From positions 11,714-75,713 of the forward strand of contig JBNKNO010000011.1 in assembly GCA_050293885.1 (NCBI GenBank): a DNA stretch of 64,000 bases, written 5' to 3'. The translations under genes were made by a program, and so were the position numbers. Source of the DNA: Nitrogeniibacter sp050293885 (GTDB lineage: Bacteria; Pseudomonadota; Gammaproteobacteria; Burkholderiales; Rhodocyclaceae). Positions 32,170 to 41,349 of the stretch are shown piece by piece; the first letter of the stretch is position 1; the number at the start of each line of letters is the position of its first letter. The notes below the pieces were generated by a model. The model saw nothing but the letters and a program-made list of their open reading frames with translations, did no database searches and was not told the origin of the DNA.

Positions 32170-34091
32170 TACTGCGCCCCATCCAGTCCCAGTTTTTCAA
32201 CCCGCTGTCGCCCAGCGATCCGGCTGTCGAGAATCGCCCGGTTGCGCACTGTCATTTTCAGGTGATGTGTGTGTGCGTCGACATGATGGACCGGAATCGA
32301 CCAATTCATGCCGCGTGGCGGTGTCTGGGTGTTGCTGATCAGTGCGGGTGGCACGTCAGGTGACGCCGGGTACAGTTCGAGGGTGGTTGAGCCGAACCAC
32401 GGGTCGCGTGCGAGATAGGTACAGACGATGGCGGGCTCGTTGCTGGGTTCGGGTTCGGCGTCGGGTTCCTTGATGATGAGGTCGCAGTCCGGTGCGCTGT
32501 TGGCGAGTTGAACGCGGCAGCTGTCCATGCCGGTCGGTTTGCCGTCCATGTGGAATGTCCACAGCGTGACGACGCAGCAGGCGTCGCCTTCGGAGGGCCA
32601 TTCGCCGAGTAGTTGTTCGACGTTGTATTCGAACGGCACGTAGGCGTAGCGGCCGCTTTCGGGGTCGGGGTGGTGTGTCCACATCGAGCCGTCACGGCGT
32701 TTGAGTCGGATCGGTTGTTTGAATAACCGGGCCGGCCCGCCGTCGACGGGGCGGATTTCGATGCTGTAGCTGTAGCCGGGGGCGAGCGCCGGACCCTGGA
32801 TGCGGATGAGGCCGCCGAACGGGCAGGGCCGGCCGAGATCGTCGGCCAGCAGGCCGCTGGTGGCAAAGCGCGCGTCGGGCAGCGTGGTGCCGTGGACCGA
32901 GTCGATATCGGCAGTCGGAATGCCGCCGACAATGGCGAGCTTGCCGCGCACCGGTGCCGGTGCGGGCGGCAGAAAGATGGTGGCTTCGGCGCTCCGGCGC
33001 GAATCCTCCGGAATTTTCAGGGTGCGCCCCGAGAGTGGGCGCGTGGCGGACAACACGGCGCGTAGCTTGAGGGTGACCGGGCCGGCGGCACCGGGCCGGT
33101 GATAGGACGACAGCTCAACCGGTAGACGCGCGACGAGGTAGCCGAGCGAACACGACGGTGTGACCGACAGGCTGGCCGAGCCGAGGTAGTGATCGCGTTT
33201 GTCGCCAGACGTGCCGGTGAGCCAGAAGCTCACGTACTGCGCGCTTGTCTGGGGCCACGGGCAGTCACTGGCGGGCGTCTCCAGGCGTGCAATGGCGACG
33301 AGGCTCTCGGGCGTGTTCGGGTCGAGCGCGACGGCGCGTAGCTCGATGGGGATGTCGGCAGGCGCGGTGGTGTCGAGCGGATCGGCCTCTGTGTTCAGTA
33401 GTGCGGTGAACGCGTCGGCGCTGAGATCGGTTTGGTGCTGCTCGAGTGCCTCTCGATAGGCTTGTGCTCGGCGGGCGTTGGTGGCGGGCTGGTCATTGAT
33501 GTCGGTGCCGTTCGACGCCGGAAGCATCGTTTTGGCAAAGTGCGGGCGGGATGTTTCCGCGTGAGTGGCGTTGAGAATGTCTCTTTCCCGCACGCTTCCC
33601 CACACCGGACGCCAGTCCGGCTGATTGGGCGGCGGGCAGATTTGCCATGACAGCAACACGCGCATGCGGACGGACTGGCCCGCTGGATGGAGCAGCGAGT
33701 GCGGCAAGCTGATCGATGCGCTGAACATGAGCGGACCCTGTGCGCCGTCGCGTGCGACGTTGAAAGCAGGAAAACTGCTGACGCCGTAGTCCTGCCAGGT
33801 GACGCCGTTGTCAGTGGACAGGTAGTAGCGAATGAACTCGGTCGAGCCGGGGCCGATGACATCGCTGCCATAGCCGTCGATCTGTGTGAGCTGGACGATG
33901 GCCTCGAGGCGCTCGTCGGCGCTGTGATAGCCGATCTCGACGAGCGATTCATAGGTCGGTTGCGCAACGATGTCGAGTGTCGGGGCGTGCGGGCTGTCGG
34001 CCAGGTTGCCGAAATAGTTGGGATTTTCGGCCAGCAAGGCTTTAAAGTGGCTGCGTTCTCGCAGATTGGGCGGTTCGGTCGGTGTGCGCAT
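32169..34091 (-). CDS. Large protein of unknown function
   Basis: 640 residues from ATG 34091 (MRTPTEPPNLRERSHFKAL); the frame is open to 34214 but without a better start. No signal peptide or membrane helices. The beginning HFKALLAENPNYFGN looks like a conserved signature, followed by what look like repeated beta-rich domains (TYESLVEIGYHSADERLEAIVQL, then a second unit with ELRAVALDPNTPESLVAIARLE). This suggests two related beta-sandwich modules. I do not recognise a Pfam family. Divergent from a tautomerase-like gene across a CRP-like site. Confidence 0.65.
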   Translation of the reverse strand: MRTPTEPPNLRERSHFKALLAENPNYFGNLADSPHAPTLDIVAQPTYESLVEIGYHSADERLEAIVQLTQIDGYGSDVIGPGSTEFIRYYLSTDNGVTWQDYGVSSFPAFNVARDGAQGPLMFSASISLPHSLLHPAGQSVRMRVLLSWQICPPPNQPDWRPVWGSVRERDILNATHAETSRPHFAKTMLPASNGTDINDQPATNARRAQAYREALEQHQTDLSADAFTALLNTEADPLDTTAPADIPIELRAVALDPNTPESLVAIARLETPASDCPWPQTSAQYVSFWLTGTSGDKRDHYLGSASLSVTPSCSLGYLVARLPVELSSYHRPGAAGPVTLKLRAVLSATRPLSGRTLKIPEDSRRSAEATIFLPPAPAPVRGKLAIVGGIPTADIDSVHGTTLPDARFATSGLLADDLGRPCPFGGLIRIQGPALAPGYSYSIEIRPVDGGPARLFKQPIRLKRRDGSMWTHHPDPESGRYAYVPFEYNVEQLLGEWPSEGDACCVVTLWTFHMDGKPTGMDSCRVQLANSAPDCDLIIKEPDAEPEPSNEPAIVCTYLARDPWFGSTTLELYPASPDVPPALISNTQTPPRGMNWSIPVHHVDAHTHHLKMTVRNRAILDSRIAGRQRVEKLGLDGAQ

Positions 34092-34222
34092 GGTCTGCCC
34101 GCTTTGGATGTGATCGGAAGGCGCACAGTCACCACCGGTTCGACGAGATCGGGGCGGTCTGCACCGGTCAGAGTGTCGCTCTGTGCCGATGGTGTTGGCA
34201 GTTGTACGTTCCACCTGTCGGG

Positions 34223-34238
34223 CGTGACATTTGTCACA
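34223..34238. promoter_or_regulatory. CRP-like binding site
   Basis: CGTGACATTTGTCACA matches TGTGA-N6-TCACA except for the first base and contains a perfect GTGACA/TGTCAC dyad. It lies between divergent genes starting at 34091 and 34291. Confidence 0.5.
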
Positions 34239-34290
34239 GCCAGCGCGGTGGCAAAGTGAACGCGTGATTCAGGATTCAGGAGAGATGGCG

Positions 34291-34686
34291 ATGCCGATGG
34301 TGATAATCCATTCCCTGCCGCTGGGCGACGGAATCAACATGCCGGCGGCCTTGCGTGGTGTGTGTGAGCGTATTGCGGCGCTCGGGCAAGTGGAGTTGGC
34401 CCATGTGTCGGCAAGCTGGCGTTATCTGCCGGTGGGCGGGCATGCGGTCGGCGGTGTGGCGGCGGAATGCCAGCCGCGGAACAGTCACCCGATCATGGCC
34501 GAGCTGATGACGCCCGATTTTTACCCGGACGCGCGTATCGAGGCCATGCTCACCACGATTGCAGAACAGATTTCAGCCCATGCCGGGGTGGCCCTGACCA
34601 ACGTGTTCGTCGCCCACCGGGCGGTGCACTCGGGCCGCGTGTTCGACAACGGCCAAATCGTTTCCTGGCCCGCCACGCAGGACTGA
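34291..34686 (+). CDS. Tautomerase-like small protein
   Basis: 131 residues from ATG 34291, 8 nt after GGAG; an in-frame ATG at 34285 is too close to that site. Choosing 34291 puts a proline right after the initiator Met (M-P-M-V-I-I-H), as in the tautomerase superfamily where Pro1 is catalytic. Ending VALTNVFVAHRAVHSGRVFDNGQIV fits the beta-strand after the long helix. Assignment is tentative; the family is weakly conserved. Confidence 0.45.
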   Translation: MPMVIIHSLPLGDGINMPAALRGVCERIAALGQVELAHVSASWRYLPVGGHAVGGVAAECQPRNSHPIMAELMTPDFYPDARIEAMLTTIAEQISAHAGVALTNVFVAHRAVHSGRVFDNGQIVSWPATQD

Positions 34687-34715
34687 GCGCAGCCGCTTGC
34701 CGGCGGTGAGCCGGT

Positions 34716-36812
34716 CTAGCGTTTGCTCTGGCTGGTGAGTTCTTCCATGAGCGTCAGTTGCGCCGAATGGCGCTGGCCGCGCGCCACCTTGCGGCGATAC
34801 TGGCCGTCGGGCAGCATCTCCCAGGCCATGCAGTTGTCTTTGAGATAGGCGCGCAGGCCTTCCTTCATCACGCGGCGTTTGAGGCGCGGGTCGAGTACCG
34901 GGAAGGCGACTTCGATGCGCCGGAAGAAGTTGCGATCCATCCAGTCGGCGCTCGATAGATACATCTTCTCTTCGCCATCGGCGTGGAAGAAGAAGATGCG
35001 GTGATGCTCGAGAAAGCGGCCGACAATCGAGCGCACGCGAATGTTTTCCGACAGCCCGGCAACGCCGGGGCGCAGTGCGCACGGACCGCGCACGATGAGG
35101 TCGATGTCCACCCCCGCCTGCGAGGCGTCGTACAGCGCCTCGATGACTTCCGATTCGAGCAGCGCATTCATTTTTGCAATGATGCGCGTCTTGCGTCCGG
35201 CGCGTGCGATGTCGGCTTCGGCACGAATGTGGGCAAGCACATTGGCGTGCAGGGCAAAGGGCGCCTGCCACAGGTGGGTGAGCTTGGTGGCCTTGCCGAC
35301 GCCGGTAATCTGCTTGAACAGTTCGGCGACATCTTCGCCAATGGCTTCGTTGCAGGTGAGCAGGCCGAAGTCAGTGTAGAACGCGGTGGTGCGCGGGTGG
35401 TAGTTGCCGGTGCCCAGGTGCACGTAGCGGCGCAGGCCGTCGTCGTCGCGGCGCACGAGCATGAGCAGCTTGGCGTGGGTCTTGAAGCCGAACACGCCAT
35501 ACACCACATGCACACCGACTTCTTCGAGCCGCGAGGCCCAGTTGATGTTGGCTTCCTCGTCGAAGCGGGCCATCAACTCGAGCACGACGGTGACTTCCTT
35601 GCCCTTTTGCGCCGCGCGCATCAGGTGTTCCATGAGAATCGATTCGCTGCCGGTGCGGTACACGGTCATCTTCACCGCCAGCACGGCGGGGTCGTCGACC
35701 GCCGCGCGCAGCAGGTTGATGACGGGCAGGAAGCGTTCGAAGGGGTGGTGCAGCAGCACGTCCTGCTCGCGGATGACCGAGAACATGTCCCGCTTGCCAT
35801 CCTCCAGAACGCGCGGCAGGCCGGGTTTGTAGGGTGCGAAGGTCAGGTCGGGGCGGTCGATGCGGTCGGGCAATTGCATCAGCCGAACCAGATTGACGAT
35901 GCCCGGGGTGCGATAGAGGTCGCCCTCCGCCAGACTGAACTGCCGGAGCAGGAAGTTGGCCATGTTGGGCGAACAGTTGTCGGCCACTTCCATGCGTACC
36001 GAGTCGCCGTAGTGGCGCTGCTGCAGTTCGCCCTTGAGTGCGGAGCGCAGGTCGGTGACTTCTTCCTCGTCGACGAACAGATCGGAGTTACGCGTGACGC
36101 GGAACTGATAGCAGCCGAGCACCGACATGCCGGGGAACAGTTCGCCCACATGGGCATGCACGACCGACGACAGGAAGATGAAACCGTGCTCCATGCCACT
36201 GATGGCGGGCGGCACCGGGATGACGCGCGGCAGGGCGCGGGGTGCCTGCACGATGGCGGCATGGGTATCGCGGCCGAAGGCATCTTCGCCGCTCAGTTCG
36301 ACGGCAAAGTTGAGGCTCTTGTTGAGCACGCGCGGAAAGGGGTGGGCGGGGTCCAGGCCGATGGGCGTGAGCACCGGGGAGACTTCGTGCTCGAAGTAGT
36401 CGGCCACCCAGTTGCGCAGGGCATCCGACCAGTGATCGCGCCGCAGCACGGCGACGCCTTCGTGCACCAGCGCGGGCAGGATCTCGTCGTTGAGCAGGCG
36501 GTATTGCTCTTCGATGATCTGATGGACGCTGATGCTGATTTCGTTGAGTACCTGCGCCGGCGTCAGGCCATCTTCCGGGTCGGGTTCGGTGACGCCGAGG
36601 CGAATGCGCTCCTTGACCCCCGCGACACGCACTTCGAAGAACTCGTCGAGGTTGCTCGACACGATGCACAGGAAACGCAGACGCTCCAGCAGCGGGACGT
36701 CCGGATCGGCCGCCTGGGCGAGCACGCGTCGCTGGAACTGCAGCAGCGACAGTTCGCGGTTGATGAAGGTGACGGTGGGGGCGGCGTCCTGGCTCATGTC
36801 GGTCGATGTCAT
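34716..36812 (-). CDS. ppk1: Polyphosphate kinase 1
   Basis: 698 residues, full length for the family. N-terminal FINRELSLLQFQRRVL and SNLDEFFEVRV are PPK1 signatures. The catalytic phospholipase-D-like half has H446 in FGFKTHAKLLML, the site autophosphorylated during polyphosphate synthesis, and a second His in FLEHHRIFFF. ELMARFDEEANINWA and YVHLGTGNYHP are also typical. Makes polyphosphate from ATP. Divergent from ppx with a 192-bp shared upstream region. Confidence 0.97.
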   Translation of the reverse strand: MTSTDMSQDAAPTVTFINRELSLLQFQRRVLAQAADPDVPLLERLRFLCIVSSNLDEFFEVRVAGVKERIRLGVTEPDPEDGLTPAQVLNEISISVHQIIEEQYRLLNDEILPALVHEGVAVLRRDHWSDALRNWVADYFEHEVSPVLTPIGLDPAHPFPRVLNKSLNFAVELSGEDAFGRDTHAAIVQAPRALPRVIPVPPAISGMEHGFIFLSSVVHAHVGELFPGMSVLGCYQFRVTRNSDLFVDEEEVTDLRSALKGELQQRHYGDSVRMEVADNCSPNMANFLLRQFSLAEGDLYRTPGIVNLVRLMQLPDRIDRPDLTFAPYKPGLPRVLEDGKRDMFSVIREQDVLLHHPFERFLPVINLLRAAVDDPAVLAVKMTVYRTGSESILMEHLMRAAQKGKEVTVVLELMARFDEEANINWASRLEEVGVHVVYGVFGFKTHAKLLMLVRRDDDGLRRYVHLGTGNYHPRTTAFYTDFGLLTCNEAIGEDVAELFKQITGVGKATKLTHLWQAPFALHANVLAHIRAEADIARAGRKTRIIAKMNALLESEVIEALYDASQAGVDIDLIVRGPCALRPGVAGLSENIRVRSIVGRFLEHHRIFFFHADGEEKMYLSSADWMDRNFFRRIEVAFPVLDPRLKRRVMKEGLRAYLKDNCMAWEMLPDGQYRRKVARGQRHSAQLTLMEELTSQSKR

Positions 36813-37004
36813 CTCGATGGATATATCCTTGGAATGTTAACGCTTTCGCCGTGTTTTCGCTGGCGTGTCGCGTGGATATTGGGGGCATTAGTGTTTTACA
36901 CCCGGGTTACGACACCATGACGTCCGACCAACGCAGCGGATGTCTCCGCGCCCGGTGCTATCATCCGCCTCACGCCGTCATCGAATCTTCTGGTCCATCG
37001 CAAC
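36813..37004. promoter_or_regulatory. Shared ppk1/ppx upstream region
   Basis: 192 bp between divergent starts. I see no clear Pho box and no strong dyad; the promoters are presumed to lie here. Confidence 0.4.
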
Positions 37005-38507
37005 ATGCATAAAGAACGGGTCGCCGCCGTAGATATGGGTTCCAACAGTTTTCGCTTGCAGGTGGGGCGGATCGACAATGACCAGATCTACCCGCTCGAC
37101 GGGTTGAAAGACCCGGTGCGCCTGGCGGCCGGGCTGGGGGACGACAAATGGCTCGATGAAGATGCGCAGTTGCGCGGTATCACCGCGCTCAGTCGCTTTG
37201 GCGAGCGTCTGTCGGGTTTCCGGCCCGACGAGGTGCGTGCCGTGGCCACCAACACCTTGCGGGTGGCCAAGAATGCGCCGGAGTTCATTGCCAGGGCGGA
37301 GGCGGCGCTGGGCTTTCCGATCGAGGTCATCGCCGGCCGTGAAGAAGCCCGCCTGATCTACGTGGGCGTGGCCCATACGTTGCCCGAGCCGCAGCGTCAG
37401 CAACTGGTAGTCGACATCGGTGGCGGGTCGACCGAGTTCATCATCGGCCGCTCCTTCGAGCCCTTGCAGCTCGAATCGCTGTACATGGGGTGCGTGAGCT
37501 ATACGCTGCGTTTCTTCCCCGAGGGGCGACTCGACAAGAAAGGCTTCAAGGAGGCGGAGCTGGCGGCGCAGCGCGAGTTGCAGACCATCGTCCATCCGTT
37601 TTCCGAAGTCGGCTGGGAACTGGCGGTCGGCTCCAGCGGCACGGCCAAGTCCCTGTTCGACATCCTCGTGGGCAGCGGATTTGCCGACGGGGCGATCACC
37701 CGTCAGGGGCTGGAAAAGCTCAAGCAGGTGTTGCTCAAGAACGGCTCGCTCGACAAATTGCCACTGAGCGGCATCAAGGCCGACCGCCTGCCGGTGTTGC
37801 CGGGCGGGCTGGCCATCATGCTGGCCATCTTCAAGGCATTCAATCTCGAGCAGATGGTGTTCTCCGAAGGCGCCTTGCGCCTGGGGGTGCTCTACGATCT
37901 GCTCGGACGCTATCACCATCACGATTTGCGCGACGCCACGGTGCAGGCCTTCGCGGCGCGCTACGGCGTCGATCGGGCGCAGGCCGAGCGCGTGGGGGCC
38001 ACGGCGGTGTATCTGCTCGAACAGCTCGATCCGGCTGCCGCCAATCCCGACAACCTCGATCGCCGATGTCTGCAGTGGGCTGCCACCTTGCACGAAGTGG
38101 GCATTTCGGTGGCGCATTCGAGCTATCACAAACACAGCGCCTACATTCTCGGCAATGCAGACATGCCGGGCTTCTCGCGCATGGATCAGGGGCGTTTGTC
38201 GCGCTTGGTGCTGGGCCATCGCGGCAAGCTGTCGCGTCTGTCCGCCATCGATCCGGCCAGCAGCGATTGGCAATTGATCGCCTGCTTGCGCTTTGCGGTG
38301 GTGTTTCATCGCGCGCGCGATGAACGCAGTTGCCCGCCGGTGAGTATCGAGCGTGTTGGTCATGGCTTTTCGCTCCGGGCCGACGCCGACTGGCTCGATG
38401 GCTTGCCGCTGACGGCGGCGTCGCTCAATGACGAGATGGAGCAATGGAATTCAATCGGCCATCCGCTTACCGTGACCACCCATGAACACGCGCCCTCGGT
38501 GGGCTGA
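37005..38507 (+). CDS. ppx: Exopolyphosphatase (Ppx/GppA family)
   Basis: 500 residues from ATG 37005. Actin-like ATPase fold: AAVDMGSNSFRLQV (phosphate-1), VATNTLRVAKN, VIAGREEARLIYVGV with the catalytic Glu, and VVDIGGGSTEFIIG (phosphate-2). A C-terminal HD-like helical region (about 310-490) includes LHEVGISVAHSSYHKHSAYIL. Degrades polyphosphate or removes the 5' phosphate of pppGpp. Its pairing with ppk1 favours exopolyphosphatase. Confidence 0.95.
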   Translation: MHKERVAAVDMGSNSFRLQVGRIDNDQIYPLDGLKDPVRLAAGLGDDKWLDEDAQLRGITALSRFGERLSGFRPDEVRAVATNTLRVAKNAPEFIARAEAALGFPIEVIAGREEARLIYVGVAHTLPEPQRQQLVVDIGGGSTEFIIGRSFEPLQLESLYMGCVSYTLRFFPEGRLDKKGFKEAELAAQRELQTIVHPFSEVGWELAVGSSGTAKSLFDILVGSGFADGAITRQGLEKLKQVLLKNGSLDKLPLSGIKADRLPVLPGGLAIMLAIFKAFNLEQMVFSEGALRLGVLYDLLGRYHHHDLRDATVQAFAARYGVDRAQAERVGATAVYLLEQLDPAAANPDNLDRRCLQWAATLHEVGISVAHSSYHKHSAYILGNADMPGFSRMDQGRLSRLVLGHRGKLSRLSAIDPASSDWQLIACLRFAVVFHRARDERSCPPVSIERVGHGFSLRADADWLDGLPLTAASLNDEMEQWNSIGHPLTVTTHEHAPSVG

Positions 38508-38516
38508 ACCCAGCTT

Positions 38517-39617
38517 ATGCATCCGCCTGCGCTGCATCGCGTCGATGGTCTGATTCGCCCGGAAGGGGATTGGACCTTGGCCGCGCTCACGCCGGGGATT
38601 GGTCCGATCCGCCGCGCACTGGATCACGTGGACGCCGTGCACTGGGATTTGAGCGGCGTTGCGCGGCTCGACAGCTTTGGCGCCATGCTGCTGTGGCGCG
38701 CTTGGGGTCATCGCTTGCCGGATGGCCTGCAACTGCCCGCCGAGCTTGAAAATCACTTTGCCCGATTGGCCGAGATCGGGCGCGTGCCCAGCGGCAAACG
38801 GGCGCGCTTCGGCCCGCTCGATGCGCTGGCCGCGTTGGGGCGGCTGTCCTTGGGCTTCGTTACGCACCTGAGTGATTTCGTTGCGCTGATCGGGCGCTTG
38901 CTGATCGATCTCCTCTATCTGCTCGGTCGCCCGCGTGAATGGCCGATCAGGGAGTTTTCCGCCAATCTGCACAAGGTGGGCGTACGCGCGATGCCGGTGA
39001 GTGCGCTGGTGGGTTTTCTCATCGGCGTGGTGCTCTCCTATCTGTCGGCGCTGCAACTGAAGGCCTTCGGCGCCGACATCTACATCGTCAATATTCTCGG
39101 CATGGGCATCATTCGCGAACTCGGCCCGGTGCTGGTGTCGGTGCTGGTGGCGGGGCGTTCCGGTTCGGCCATGACGGCGCAACTGGGCGTGATGCGCGTG
39201 ACCGAGGAGGTCGATGCGCTTACCGTGATGGGCATTTCGCGCTATGTGCGGCTGGTGCTGCCCAAGGTCATGGCGTTGAGCGTCGCCATGCCGTTGCTGG
39301 TGCTATGGACCTCCGCGGTGGCCTTGCTGGGCGGCATGGTGTCGGCCGAGGTGCAACTGGGCCTCAGCTACGGTTTCTTCCTCGAGGCCTTGCCCAAGGC
39401 GGTGCCCGTGGCCAACCTCGTCATCGCGCTCTCCAAGGGCGTGGTGTTCGGCGTGCTCATCGCCTTGGTGGCCTGCCACTTCGGCCTGCGGGTGAAGCCC
39501 AATACCGAAAGCCTGAGCGCCAACACCACGGCGTCGGTGGTCACGTCGATCACCACGGTGATTCTGGTCGATGCGGTGTTCGCCATTGCCACGCGTTCCA
39601 TCGGGGTGCCGATTTGA
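38517..39617 (+). CDS. MlaE-type ABC permease with N-terminal STAS-like domain
   Basis: 366 residues. Residues 1-110 form a STAS-like domain (HWDLSGVARLDSFGAMLLWRAW), and the remainder is an MlaE permease with five or six membrane helices and the signature IRELGPVLVSVLVAGRSGSA with the conserved EVDAL loop. In Mla systems the STAS protein (MlaB) is usually separate; here it is fused. Starts a four-gene operon for phospholipid transport between the membranes; starts 9 bp after ppx and may be co-transcribed with it. Confidence 0.9.
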   Translation: MHPPALHRVDGLIRPEGDWTLAALTPGIGPIRRALDHVDAVHWDLSGVARLDSFGAMLLWRAWGHRLPDGLQLPAELENHFARLAEIGRVPSGKRARFGPLDALAALGRLSLGFVTHLSDFVALIGRLLIDLLYLLGRPREWPIREFSANLHKVGVRAMPVSALVGFLIGVVLSYLSALQLKAFGADIYIVNILGMGIIRELGPVLVSVLVAGRSGSAMTAQLGVMRVTEEVDALTVMGISRYVRLVLPKVMALSVAMPLLVLWTSAVALLGGMVSAEVQLGLSYGFFLEALPKAVPVANLVIALSKGVVFGVLIALVACHFGLRVKPNTESLSANTTASVVTSITTVILVDAVFAIATRSIGVPI

Positions 39618-40387
39618 GCGCGCCGGTCGTCAGTCTGCGTGGCCTGTCCACCCGCTTTGGCGACAACTGGGTGCACAAGGGCATCGATCTGGATGTGCCG
39701 GCCGGCGAGGTGGTTTCGCTGGTGGGCGGTTCGGGCAGCGGCAAAACCACGCTGCTGCGCCAGATCGTCGGTCTGCTGCAACCGGCCGAAGGCGAGGTGA
39801 AGTTGTTTGGCGAACCGCTGTTTGCCGGCAGCCGCGACGAACAGAAGCTGCGCCGGCGACGCTTTGCCATGTGCTTTCAGCAAGGGGCGCTGTTCTCCGC
39901 GTTCACCGTATTCGAGAACATCGCCTTTCCGCTGCGCGAGAGCCGCGTGGCCACCGAAGCGGAGATTCGCGAGCTGGTGGGGCTCAAGCTGCACATGGTC
40001 GAACTGCAGCCCGAACACGCCGATCTCATGCCGGCAGAGCTTTCCGGTGGCATGATCAAGCGTGTGGCGCTGGCGCGGGCGCTGGCGCTCGAGCCGGAAC
40101 TGTTGTTGCTCGACGAACCGACCGCCGGGCTGGATCCGACGCGCAGCGCGTCCTTCGTCGAGCTCGTCAAGGATCTGCAGCGCCAGCTTGGCCTGACGGT
40201 GGTGCTGGTGACGCACGATCTGGATACGCTGGCGGCGCTGTCGTCCCGCGTGGCGGTACTGGCGGAGAAGAAGATTCTGGCCTACGACACGCTGGACGCG
40301 GTGATGCAGGTGCCGCATCCTTTCATCGAAGAGTTTTTCCTCAGCGAGCGCAGCGCACGGGCACTGGCGCGAGGACGAGAGGCTTAA
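39614..40387 (+). CDS. MlaF-type ABC transporter ATP-binding protein
   Basis: 257 residues from TTG 39614, overlapping the permease stop (TTGA). Walker A GGSGSGKTT, Q-loop CFQQGALFSAFTV, signature ELSGGMIKRVALARAL, Walker B LLLLDEPTAGLDP, switch His VTHD. The LSGGM signature and FQQGALF Q-loop are typical of the MlaF subfamily. Powers the MlaE-type permease. The longer open frame from 38939 is only a shadow of the permease gene. Confidence 0.93.
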   Translation: MSAPVVSLRGLSTRFGDNWVHKGIDLDVPAGEVVSLVGGSGSGKTTLLRQIVGLLQPAEGEVKLFGEPLFAGSRDEQKLRRRRFAMCFQQGALFSAFTVFENIAFPLRESRVATEAEIRELVGLKLHMVELQPEHADLMPAELSGGMIKRVALARALALEPELLLLDEPTAGLDPTRSASFVELVKDLQRQLGLTVVLVTHDLDTLAALSSRVAVLAEKKILAYDTLDAVMQVPHPFIEEFFLSERSARALARGREA

Positions 40388-40390
40388 GTC

Positions 40391-41338
40391 ATGGAAAACC
40401 GGGCGCACGCCATTCTGGCGGGCTTGTTCGTATTGTTGATGGGCATCGCGGCGGTGGTGTCGCTGTGGTGGTTTTCGGGGGCGCGCGAGTCGATGCGCGA
40501 AATCGAGCTCGTCAGTCAGGGGAATGTTACCGGCCTCAATTTGCAGGCTTCGGTGCGTTTTCGCGGTATCTCCGCCGGCCGCGTCGAGCGGATCAGCATC
40601 GACCCGGTTGACCCGCGCAACATCCTGGTACGCATCAGCTTGCGCGATGATCTGCCACTGACCCGCGGCACGACTGCATCGCTTGGCTATCAGGGCGTGA
40701 CCGGCCTGGCCTTCGTCCAGCTCGAGGACCGTGGCGCCGACTTGCGCCCGCTCGAAGCGTCGCCGGATGGCGTGCCACGCATTGCGCTCGCCGCCAGTTT
40801 CATGGATGAGCTGTCGGATGTGGCCGTCAGCGCCCTGCAGCAGTTCAAGACCGTGGCCGACCAGGTGCAGCGGCTGTTTGCCGACGACAACGTGGCGCGG
40901 ATGGGCGAGACCATGAAGCGACTGGAATCGGCCGCCAAGGGCATGGACGAGACCTTCAAGGAGGCGCCGGCAATGATTGCCTCGGTTCGCGGTCTGTTTT
41001 CGCCGGCGAACCGCCAGCGGTTTTCGGCCGTGATGGGGAACCTGGAGCAGGCCAGCGGCGAGGCCGGGCCCGCGCTCGGCGAGTTGCGGACGCTGCTGGC
41101 GAAGCTGCGCGAAACCAGCGAGCATATCGACCAGGCGGCGATGTCGGCGGGCAACGACCTCGTCAACGGTTCGCTGCCACGGCTGAACACCCTGATGAAA
41201 GAGCTGACGGTGACGTCCAAGCGCCTGACGCGTCTGATCGAGGAGGTCGACGCGGCGCCGCAGATGTTGCTGCTCGGTCGCGGCATGCAGGCACCCGGGC
41301 CGGGTGAGGATGGATTCGAAGCGCCCGCGGCGCGATAG
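40391..41338 (+). CDS. MCE-domain lipid-binding protein (MlaD-type)
   Basis: 315 residues. One N-terminal membrane anchor (AILAGLFVLLMGIAAVVSLWWF) and an MCE domain (about 38-115, with GLNLQASVRFRGISAGRVERI and LGYQGVTGLAFVQLED). A long helical C-terminal region (about 140-290) would extend the periplasmic lipid channel. Longer than E. coli MlaD (about 180 residues), closer to the needle-forming MCE proteins. Starts 3 bp after the ATPase gene. Confidence 0.92.
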   Translation: MENRAHAILAGLFVLLMGIAAVVSLWWFSGARESMREIELVSQGNVTGLNLQASVRFRGISAGRVERISIDPVDPRNILVRISLRDDLPLTRGTTASLGYQGVTGLAFVQLEDRGADLRPLEASPDGVPRIALAASFMDELSDVAVSALQQFKTVADQVQRLFADDNVARMGETMKRLESAAKGMDETFKEAPAMIASVRGLFSPANRQRFSAVMGNLEQASGEAGPALGELRTLLAKLRETSEHIDQAAMSAGNDLVNGSLPRLNTLMKELTVTSKRLTRLIEEVDAAPQMLLLGRGMQAPGPGEDGFEAPAAR

Positions 41339-41349
41339 GAGAACGATGG

